Under the pieces are notes generated by a model. It was not told the DNA's origin, ran no database searches, and saw only the letters and a program-made list of their open reading frames with translations. Made by a program: the position numbers and the translations under genes. From Sedimentisphaerales bacterium (lineage in GTDB: Bacteria; Planctomycetota; Phycisphaerae; Sedimentisphaerales; SG8-4): a DNA stretch of 13,226 nucleotides. The first letter of the stretch is position 1; each line of letters starts with the position of its first letter. Of the stretch, positions 6,368 to 12,636 are shown one piece after another. The stretch lies in contig JAFGJR010000216.1 of assembly GCA_016928975.1 (NCBI GenBank), positions 1 through 13,226 on the forward strand, read 5' to 3'.

Positions 6368-6426
6368 GCACAGTCACGTCGGCCTGTGAGTTCAGCGATG
6401 CTCAGCCGAAACTCGGGTTTTCTGGC

Positions 6427-6455
6427 TTGACGTACTGGGGTCGCCCTGCTAAACT
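6427..6455 (+). promoter_or_regulatory. Candidate promoter of the Cys-heptad protein gene
   Basis: TTGACG (6427-6432), a 17-nt spacer, then TAAACT (6450-6455). Five of six and four of six consensus matches at optimal spacing. The transcript would begin near 6462 and carry a leader of about 140 nt. Confidence 0.45.
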
Positions 6456-6468
6456 GCAACATAAGAGT

Positions 6469-6495
6469 CGTGTGCGTGCGCTTCGGCGCAACACG
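6469..6495 (+). promoter_or_regulatory. UUCG-capped hairpin at the predicted 5' end of the leader
   Basis: TGCGC-TTCG-GCGCA (6477-6490) is a perfect 5-bp stem closed by the very stable C(UUCG)G tetraloop. It is extended by CGTGT (6469-6473) pairing with ACACG (6491-6495) across a 3-nt bulge. It starts within about 10 nt of the predicted transcription start and ends about 95 nt before the ribosome-binding site. A role in protecting the 5' end of a long mRNA is inference. It does not match a riboswitch class that I recognise. Confidence 0.5.
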
Positions 6496-6603
6496 CCGGA
6501 CGGGTCGGGCAAACAGACATATCCTACGACACGCATTCAGGAGGTCCGGCTCGACTGCGCAGACCGTTGTGGGTACCGGTTGACGCAAATGGAGGATCAT
6601 ATC

Positions 6604-9600
6604 ATGAAGAGACTTACAATTGCATTGGGTGCTGTCGTCGTAGTCGCCGCCTTCTCCGTGCCGTCACTTGGGGCCATCGTCTATTCGGGCTCCCAGAATG
6701 TGACTCTCGCGCTGAACCCCATGTCCCCCATGGACTCCAAGACGATCCCGTTGGCCGGCATGTCCACTGACTGGGCCGACTTTCGCGTGGAGCTGTGGCT
6801 GGACATGAGCAACATGGGGATGATGAGCGGGATGACGGGCGGGATGATCGACGGGATGACCATGATGCCCATGCGAACCAAGCTGGCGATCTATGCACCT
6901 GGCAGCATGGGGATGGGCATGGGCATGGGGATGAGCATGGGAGGCGTTGTGGCCCTTCGGGGCCTGGCTCTGAACCTGCCTCTGTCGGCCATGGTTGGTG
7001 CGGATTCCTTCTTTGACGTATGGCCGGAGATCTACGGCTCCGGCGAGTTCCGTGAGGACGGCGGGTACATCGGCCTTCGCACAGGGATGGGCCAGTACGG
7101 CTGGCTGCACATGCTCAGCCAGTCCAACGTCGGGACCGACACACATGCCGTGACGTTCGACGGATGGGCATATGAGGACCAGCCGGGTACACCGATCCGG
7201 ACGGGGGAGGGAGGACCGTGCGATTGGAGGCCCGGCGCGCCTCATAAGATGCACTGGCCGCAACTGCCCGATCTTGGCTTCACGGGCATTGACATCAGCC
7301 TGGAGCAAGCGACTCTGGCGGACGATTTCAGGTGCACCGCCACAGGCCCGGTCCGCGACATTCACATCTGGGGCTCCTTCCGGGACGACGTCCTGCCCAA
7401 GGAGGGTCCCGACAGTCTGACCTTCGAGATCAGCATCCACTCCGATGTGCCGGCAAGCGGCAAGAGGTGGAGCCTGCCGGGCGATCGGCTTTGGACGAGG
7501 ACGTTCAAGCCTGGCGAGTACACGGTCCGCCGGGTCCACAATGGACCGGAGGATTGGTACGACCCGGCCAGGGGTCTCTATGTGCCGCAGAATCACCGGT
7601 ATGCTTTCCAGTACAACTTCTGCATCGACCGCGATCCCTTCACACAGCGGGAAGGAAGCATCTACTGGCTGGCGGTGACGGAATCGTCGGCGACAGGGAA
7701 CTACAGTTTCGGATGGAAGACCGCCGTCCGAGAGTCCCGCTGGAACGATGACGCCGTATACGATCAGTCCGGTTGGATGGAGATGGCCTATCCGAAAGGC
7801 CACAAGTACGGCGGCGAGTCACTGGACCTGGCGTTCGTCATTACCGACGGCCTCGACCTTCTGGCGAACCGGGATCTCGGCGATGCACCGGATAGCTCCA
7901 ACAGTGTCGCCGGGGCACAAATGCTGGCCTACCCCAGCGGCGTCTTCGCCCATTTCCCGACTGTCTACTTGGCGGGTTCCCCGCCCTTCGGGCCGATCCA
8001 TCTATACCCGCGCGACATGTACTACCTGGGCAAGTGGGTCAGCCTGGAGAGCGAGGCGGACATCGGGCTCGACGACGACGGAGTCACGAACATCGATCCG
8101 CTGAACGATGCCGCCGACCGCGACGGGGCCGACGACGGCCTGCAACTGCCGGTCCCCATGCCGTACTGCCAGCGAACGACTCTGAACTACACGGTCACCG
8201 TCACGAACGCCGCGGCGCAAGAGGCGTATGTGAACGTCTGGTGCGACTGGAATCGCGATGGCGATTGGGACGACATCCTGCTGTGCCCGGACGGAGATCG
8301 CGTGCCGGAGTGGGCCGTGCAGAACGACAAGCCTGCCTTTGCAGGTGTCGGCACGTATTCGCTCACCACCTCGCCATTCAAATGCTGGCATCCCGTCAAG
8401 GACAGGATCGACCCGATCTGGGTGCGGATCTCGATTGCCGAGCAGGAGCACCTGCCGTCTATCATCGTACCGGGCGCTGCGCCTGGTATTGAAGGCACCG
8501 GGCCCAGAGACGGCTACAAGTACGGCGAGACAGAGGACTACTACATTCGGCCGACGGACGAGCCGCCGGCCGTCAAGTACGATTGGGGCGATGCTCCGGA
8601 GAGCGCGGCGGCTCCCGGCTATCCGACGCTGGCCGCCAGCAACGGCGCGCGACACGTGCCCACCGGTCCTTGGCTGGGCGATGAGAACGGCATGCCTGAC
8701 TCCGAGCCGGACGGCCAACCTCAGGCGGACGCCCTCGGGGATGATAGCACAGCAAACGACGATGAGAACGGCGTGTGGTGGCTGCCCCTGTTCCCCGGTC
8801 TGCCGGCGGCGACGGGCGTTGTGGTTGGCGGCGGCGGAGGCGTGGTCCAGGCATGGATCGACTTCAACAGCGATCACACCTGGCAAAGCAGCGAGAAGAT
8901 CTTCGACGGCTTCCTGTCGGATGGAATCCACACAATCAACTTCACCACCCCCACGACAGCGGTGATCGGGCAGACGTTCGCACGGTTCCGCATCAGCAGG
9001 GAGGGCGGACTGAATCCGGAGGGTGAAGCCAAGGATGGAGAGGTCGAAGATCACAGGCTTCGGATCCTGGAGCCTCCTGAAGCACAGAAGCAGTGGTGCC
9101 AGCGGCCGGACCTGACGCCGCAAGGCATCGACATCCGCGTGGACGGCGACGAGAGCCTGCCTCGGAGGATCGCCGACGACTTCGAGTGCAGGCAGCCTGG
9201 ACGGCTGACGCACGTCCGCCTGTGGGGCTCGTGGAAGGGCGACAGGAAGGGCGAGCTCAAGAGGCTGCACCTGCGCATCCATCCGGACGATCCGGTCGGA
9301 CCGGACGGGGCGGACGCGAGGAACAAGTACTCCAAGCCCGGCCCGGGGACCCTCTGGGAAGGAGAGTTCCTCACCGGTCAATTCATCGAAACGCTGCACC
9401 ATACCGTCGGGATCGACGGCGAATGGTGGTGGGATCCTGCCTCGGGCGACGCGGTTCCGGGCGGTGACAAACAGGTCTGGCAGCTCGACATCGACGTCTC
9501 GCCCGAGAAGGCGTTCCGGCAGGAAGGCACGTCGGAGAGCCCGCGGATCTACTGGCTGGAGGTCACGGCCGAGACCGCGGATGGGCAATTCGGCTGGAAG

Positions 9601-10551
9601 ACGCGATGGTGGCCCGAGCACTTCATGGATGACGCGGTCTTCTACGGCGGCGCGAACGACCCGCCCGTTTGGAGGGAGCTGTTCTACCCGCACGGTCACA
9701 AGTACTACGCCAACGAGCGGAACTCCATCGACATGGCCTTCTGCCTGGAGTTCGAGGTGGACACGGTCCAGCCCACCTCGCAGCCGACGAGCCTGACGCA
9801 GTGTCCGGTCGTGCAGACGACGTGCCCGGCAACGGTCACGGAGTGCCAGACGGTGAGGACGGTTTGCCCTGCCGTGGAGACTTCTTGTCCGGCCGTCGAC
9901 ACCGAGTGTCCGGCAATATCCACGCGGTGCCCGCTGACGCCGACGAAGTGCCCGGCGACCGCTACTGAATGCCAGGTGATTCAGACGGAATGTCCGGCCG
10001 TGTACACCAAGTGTCCCACGAGCGCGACGAAGTGCCCGGCAGCGGAGACACGTTGTCCGGTGGAGTCCACCAAATGCCCACCGACGGCCACTGAATGTCA
10101 GACGGTCGAGACGCAGTGCCCAACGGTGCACACCAAGTGCCCCACGAGCGACACGACGTGCCCCGCCGCGGAGACACGCTGTCCGGTGGAGTCCACCAAA
10201 TGCCCGCCGACGGCCACTGAATGCCAGACGGTCGAGACGCAGTGCCCGACAGTGTACACCAAGTGTCCCACGAGCCCGACGAAGTGTCCTGTCATAAGCA
10301 CGCGGTGCCCGGAGGAGGATACCCGGTGTCCCGAAGAGAGCACGCAGTGTCCGCCGGTCCAGACGCAGTGTCCGCAGCCGGTTACCACATGCGCGTCGCC
10401 GACGGCGTGCCCCGGCGCCGCGTGCGGGAACCCGGAGTTGCAGCCGGTCTACAGTATCGGCACGTGGGTGCTGGGATCGGGTTGTCCGACCGTTGAAACC
10501 ATGTGCCGTACCGTGGACGACTACTTGATCCTGGCGCAGATGGTGGAGTAG
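6604..10551 (+). CDS. Large secreted multidomain protein with Met-rich insert, GEVED-like domains and Cys-heptad stalk
   Basis: 1315 residues. The start ATG at 6604 has GGAGGA 7 nt upstream and opens a clear signal peptide (residues 1-23, cut near SLG-A). Order of parts: residues ~24-200, a beta-rich domain ending WAYEDQPGTPI, broken by a Met-rich stretch (68-112); ~213-415, a domain with PDL..TGIDI, ADDF.C and HIWGS motifs (resembles the planctomycete domain I recall as DUF7901; name from memory); 424-650, a DLGDAPDS...GETEDYY domain; 660-821, a second GEVED-type domain (DWGDAPE...GEVEDH) with Asp-rich probable Ca sites; ~828-1050, a second copy of the ADDF domain; a Pro/Thr linker; 1067-1274, 28 exact heptads CPxxxTx then closing cysteines; C1294 and C1301 form one more heptad. 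No membrane anchor or sorting signal is seen at the end. Likely a surface or extracellular matrix protein; the function is unknown. Confidence 0.85.
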   Translation: MKRLTIALGAVVVVAAFSVPSLGAIVYSGSQNVTLALNPMSPMDSKTIPLAGMSTDWADFRVELWLDMSNMGMMSGMTGGMIDGMTMMPMRTKLAIYAPGSMGMGMGMGMSMGGVVALRGLALNLPLSAMVGADSFFDVWPEIYGSGEFREDGGYIGLRTGMGQYGWLHMLSQSNVGTDTHAVTFDGWAYEDQPGTPIRTGEGGPCDWRPGAPHKMHWPQLPDLGFTGIDISLEQATLADDFRCTATGPVRDIHIWGSFRDDVLPKEGPDSLTFEISIHSDVPASGKRWSLPGDRLWTRTFKPGEYTVRRVHNGPEDWYDPARGLYVPQNHRYAFQYNFCIDRDPFTQREGSIYWLAVTESSATGNYSFGWKTAVRESRWNDDAVYDQSGWMEMAYPKGHKYGGESLDLAFVITDGLDLLANRDLGDAPDSSNSVAGAQMLAYPSGVFAHFPTVYLAGSPPFGPIHLYPRDMYYLGKWVSLESEADIGLDDDGVTNIDPLNDAADRDGADDGLQLPVPMPYCQRTTLNYTVTVTNAAAQEAYVNVWCDWNRDGDWDDILLCPDGDRVPEWAVQNDKPAFAGVGTYSLTTSPFKCWHPVKDRIDPIWVRISIAEQEHLPSIIVPGAAPGIEGTGPRDGYKYGETEDYYIRPTDEPPAVKYDWGDAPESAAAPGYPTLAASNGARHVPTGPWLGDENGMPDSEPDGQPQADALGDDSTANDDENGVWWLPLFPGLPAATGVVVGGGGGVVQAWIDFNSDHTWQSSEKIFDGFLSDGIHTINFTTPTTAVIGQTFARFRISREGGLNPEGEAKDGEVEDHRLRILEPPEAQKQWCQRPDLTPQGIDIRVDGDESLPRRIADDFECRQPGRLTHVRLWGSWKGDRKGELKRLHLRIHPDDPVGPDGADARNKYSKPGPGTLWEGEFLTGQFIETLHHTVGIDGEWWWDPASGDAVPGGDKQVWQLDIDVSPEKAFRQEGTSESPRIYWLEVTAETADGQFGWKTRWWPEHFMDDAVFYGGANDPPVWRELFYPHGHKYYANERNSIDMAFCLEFEVDTVQPTSQPTSLTQCPVVQTTCPATVTECQTVRTVCPAVETSCPAVDTECPAISTRCPLTPTKCPATATECQVIQTECPAVYTKCPTSATKCPAAETRCPVESTKCPPTATECQTVETQCPTVHTKCPTSDTTCPAAETRCPVESTKCPPTATECQTVETQCPTVYTKCPTSPTKCPVISTRCPEEDTRCPEESTQCPPVQTQCPQPVTTCASPTACPGAACGNPELQPVYSIGTWVLGSGCPTVETMCRTVDDYLILAQMVE
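6805..6945 (+). repeat. Met/Gly-rich coding repeat within the large secreted protein
   Basis: Residues 68-114. Sixteen methionines fall in residues 68-112, in two clusters (68-90 and 102-112) with MxxM, MxM and MGMGMG spacing, separated by a normal beta strand (KLAIYAP). At the DNA level it is an iterated ATGGGCATGGG pattern, prone to slippage. It interrupts an otherwise ordinary beta-rich domain. Confidence 0.8.
9802..10389 (+). repeat. 28 tandem Cys heptads (CPxxxTx), 42-residue super-repeat
   Basis: From residue 1067 every seventh residue is Cys, 28 times without a slip. Position 2 is Pro except in heptads 3, 9, 15 and 21, where it is Gln: an exact period of six heptads (42 residues, 126 bp). 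Position 6 is Thr in all 28. The blocks at 10015-10140 and 10141-10266 are nearly identical in DNA, a recent duplication; earlier blocks are more diverged. Position 7 is often Lys, Arg, Glu or Gln. Confidence 0.9.
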
Positions 10552-10585
10552 TCACCGCGCACGAAATGTGCGAGGTTCGCGTTCT

Positions 10586-10612
10586 CATATCCACGTTGGT
10601 GTGGATATGTTT
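10586..10612 (+). terminator. Candidate terminator hairpin after the Cys-heptad gene
   Basis: CATATCCAC (10586-10594) and GTGGATATG (10601-10609) form a perfect 9-bp stem with a 6-nt loop, 34 nt after the stop codon, followed by only three T residues. A second hairpin, ACGGGT-AAGGC-ACCCGT (10642-10658), is followed by TTTT at 10661-10664. Either or both could separate this gene from tsaD. Confidence 0.5.
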
Positions 10613-10704
10613 AACCGATAGGGTGTCTTGCTCGTGGACGCACGGGTAAGGCACCCGTCGTTTTGCGCATCCCGCCTCAGCCTCGCCGCGCTGCGGCAGT
10701 CGCG

Positions 10705-10733
10705 TTGACAGCATCGTCCGGCGGGGCTATTAT
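10705..10733 (+). promoter_or_regulatory. Near-consensus promoter of tsaD, implies leaderless mRNA
   Basis: TTGACA (10705-10710, six of six), a 17-nt spacer, TATTAT (10728-10733, five of six). The expected start of transcription, about 7 nt past the -10 box, falls at 10740-10741, on or next to the ATG at 10741. No Shine-Dalgarno sequence lies before the ATG. Confidence 0.65.
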
Positions 10734-10740
10734 CGCCGTA

Positions 10741-11784
10741 ATGGCGGCAGAACGTGAACAAATCAACATCCTGGGTATCGAGACGAGCTGTGATGAGACG
10801 GCGGCCTCCGTGGTGGCCGATGGACGTCAGGTCAAATCGTCCGTGGTGGCCTCTCAAAACAAGCTGCACGAGAAGTACGGCGGCGTGGTACCGGAGATCG
10901 CCTCGCGGGCGCACATCGAGAAGATCTATCCGGTTATCGCCGAGGCGATGGCGCAGGCCGGCGTCGGCAAGGACGACCTCGATGCAGTGGCCGTGGCGAA
11001 CCAGCCCGGACTGACCATCGCACTGGTCGTCGGCGTGACAGCCGCCAAGACGCTCAGCTTCATGTGGGGCAAGCCCCTGATCGCCGTCAATCATCTGCAC
11101 GCCCACCTGCAATCAGCGATGCTGAACGAGGAGCATTTCGAGCTGCCTGCCGTCGCGCTGATCGTCTCGGGCGGCCACACGAGCCTCTACGAAGCGAACT
11201 CGCCGCTCGATCTGCGGCTGCTCGGCTCGACGATCGACGACGCCGCCGGCGAGGCGTTCGACAAGGTCGCCACGATCCTCAAGCTGCCCTACCCCGGCGG
11301 ACCGAACATCGAGCGGATCGCACGGAACGGCGACCCCAAGGCGGTTCGCTTCCCGCACCCGATGCTCGGCCGGGATTCGCTCGACTTCTCCTTCAGCGGG
11401 ATCAAGACCGCGGTCTTGTACCACTGCCGGGGCCAGGACATGAAAGGTGAGAACCGGGTCGATTCGATGAGCGAGCAGGAGATCGCGGACGTCGCCGCCT
11501 CATTCCAGGCCGCAGTGATCGACGTGCTGGTCAAAAAGACGCGGCGCGCCGCGGACCGGATCGGCGCCAGGACGGTCCTTCTCGGCGGCGGCGTGGCCGC
11601 CAACGGCGCCCTGCGTGAAGCCATGCAGAACACGTGTGACAAGAGCCGGCCCCCCCGCCGCCTGCTCGTCGCGCCGAAACCGTATTGCACGGACAACGCG
11701 GTTATGGTAGCCTCGTTGGCGTTCTACAAATACAAGGCCGGCCTGTTCGCGCCGCTGACGCTGGAAGCGAGCGCAAACGGCTGA
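10741..11784 (+). CDS. tsaD: tRNA N6-adenosine threonylcarbamoyltransferase TsaD
   Basis: A 347-residue cytoplasmic enzyme of the Kae1/TsaD/YgjD family. It transfers the threonylcarbamoyl group from threonylcarbamoyl-AMP to A37 of ANN-decoding tRNAs, working with TsaB and TsaE. Visible: the N-terminal ILGIETSCDETAASV, the NHLHAH metal site with H118 and H122 (HxxxH), D318 in CTDNAVM as third metal ligand, the SGGHTS nucleotide loop, DDAAGEAFDKVA, FSFSGIKTAV and GGGVAANGALRE. Length is normal. The ATG at 10741 is chosen because family homology begins within ten residues of it and the promoter places transcription there; an upstream in-frame TTG at 10663 lies before the promoter and is excluded. 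tsaB and tsaE are not in the window. Confidence 0.97.
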   Translation: MAAEREQINILGIETSCDETAASVVADGRQVKSSVVASQNKLHEKYGGVVPEIASRAHIEKIYPVIAEAMAQAGVGKDDLDAVAVANQPGLTIALVVGVTAAKTLSFMWGKPLIAVNHLHAHLQSAMLNEEHFELPAVALIVSGGHTSLYEANSPLDLRLLGSTIDDAAGEAFDKVATILKLPYPGGPNIERIARNGDPKAVRFPHPMLGRDSLDFSFSGIKTAVLYHCRGQDMKGENRVDSMSEQEIADVAASFQAAVIDVLVKKTRRAADRIGARTVLLGGGVAANGALREAMQNTCDKSRPPRRLLVAPKPYCTDNAVMVASLAFYKYKAGLFAPLTLEASANG

Positions 11785-11865
11785 TTCATGTAGCCCAGCC
11801 CCCCTCGGCTGGGAAATCACCCCCGAGGGCGGAGGTGCCACATGGTTGGTTGAAGGAGATCGAGT
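11785..11865 (+). promoter_or_regulatory. tsaD-larB spacer with hairpins and the larB ribosome-binding site
   Basis: CCCAGCC (11794-11800) and GGCTGGG (11807-11813) form a perfect 7-bp hairpin. The CCCTCGG in its loop side is also complementary to CCGAGGG a little downstream, so a competing fold exists. The spacer ends with AAGGAG (11853-11858), 7 nt before the proposed ATT start of larB. A TGA at 11851-11853 closes the larB frame upstream. The pyrimidine/palindrome style resembles short dispersed repeats, so this may be an inserted repeat copy. Confidence 0.5.
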
Positions 11866-12633
11866 ATTCAGCCTGAACAACTGAGACAACTGCTGGAGCA
11901 GGTCAAGGACGGCCGGCTCGGGATCGACGAGGCAGTCGGACGGCTTCGCCTCCTGCCTTTTGAGGACCTCGGATTCGCCCGCGTGGACCACCATCGGCAG
12001 CTCCGCAGAGGATTTCCCGAGGTGATCTTGTGCTCAGGCAAGACAACCGAGCAGATCGTCGCCATCTTCGATTCGCTGGCCTCGCGAGGCAACAACGTGC
12101 TGGCGACAAGGGCCCGGCCGGAAGTCTTTCAGACCCTCTCGCAGACCGGCAAATTCCCCGGCGTCCAATACGAAGAGCTTTCGCGGGCCATCACACTGGT
12201 GCAGAAGGAGCTGCCGCCATCGAAGAGCGTGCTGCCGATCGTGACCGCGGGCACGGCGGACCTTCCTGTGGCGATGGAGGCGAAGATCACCGCCGAGATT
12301 ATGGGCCAGCGGACGGAGCTGATCTGCGACGTGGGCGTGGCCGGCCTGCATCGGCTGTTCGGGCATTTGCCCGACCTGCAGAAGGCGAACATCATCGTTG
12401 TGGTGGCCGGCATGGAGGGCGCTCTGGCGAGCGTGCTGGGCGGGCTGGTGAGCTGCCCGGTGATCGCCGTACCGACAAGCATCGGGTATGGGGCGAGTTT
12501 CCAGGGCCTGTCGGCGTTGCTGACAATGCTCAACAGTTGCGCCTCCGGCATCACGGTAGTCAATATCGACAATGGTTTCTCCGCCGCCGTGACGGCGACA
12601 CTGGTGAACAGGAAAATCGACGGAATGGGGTGA
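11866..12633 (+). CDS. larB: Nickel-pincer nucleotide cofactor biosynthesis protein LarB (apparent ATT start)
   Basis: LarB (PurE/AIR-carboxylase-like) carboxylates and hydrolyses nicotinic acid adenine dinucleotide, the first step towards the nickel-pincer cofactor of lactate racemase and related enzymes. From 11866 the protein has 255 residues, normal for the family: an N-terminal helix region QPEQLRQLLEQV, then LPFEDLGFARVDHHR (~30-44), GFPEVILC, TAGTADLPVA (127-136), AGMEGALASVLGGL (181-194), VPTSIGYG (203-210) and C225 in NSCASGI, probably the catalytic Cys known in LarB. The frame is closed by TGA at 11851 and holds no ATG, GTG or TTG before the conserved GTG codon at 11983, which would delete 39 conserved residues. 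ATT at 11866, 7 nt after AAGGAG, is the best start. larC and larE are not seen here. Confidence 0.9.
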   Translation: MQPEQLRQLLEQVKDGRLGIDEAVGRLRLLPFEDLGFARVDHHRQLRRGFPEVILCSGKTTEQIVAIFDSLASRGNNVLATRARPEVFQTLSQTGKFPGVQYEELSRAITLVQKELPPSKSVLPIVTAGTADLPVAMEAKITAEIMGQRTELICDVGVAGLHRLFGHLPDLQKANIIVVVAGMEGALASVLGGLVSCPVIAVPTSIGYGASFQGLSALLTMLNSCASGITVVNIDNGFSAAVTATLVNRKIDGMG

Positions 12634-12636
12634 GAT

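Noticed and set aside
6382..6420. Terminator after the propeller/TPR gene
   Set aside because: Only a 4-bp stem before TTTT could be drawn; too weak to list.
6427..6603. Longer start for the Cys-heptad protein, or ATG at 6589
   Set aside because: The ATG at 6604 has an ideal GGAGGA spacing and opens a proper signal peptide; the upstream frame covers the promoter and leader.
8002..10131. 709-residue minus-strand frame, and similar ones opposite 6664-7803
   Set aside because: Antisense shadows in high-GC coding DNA; Arg/Ala/Pro-rich composition and no start signals.
10663..10740. Longer tsaD from a TTG at 10663
   Set aside because: It would begin upstream of the strong promoter and adds 26 residues without family similarity.
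11983..11985. GTG as the start of larB
   Set aside because: It codes for the conserved Val in the FARVDHH motif, has no ribosome-binding site and would remove a conserved N-terminal region.
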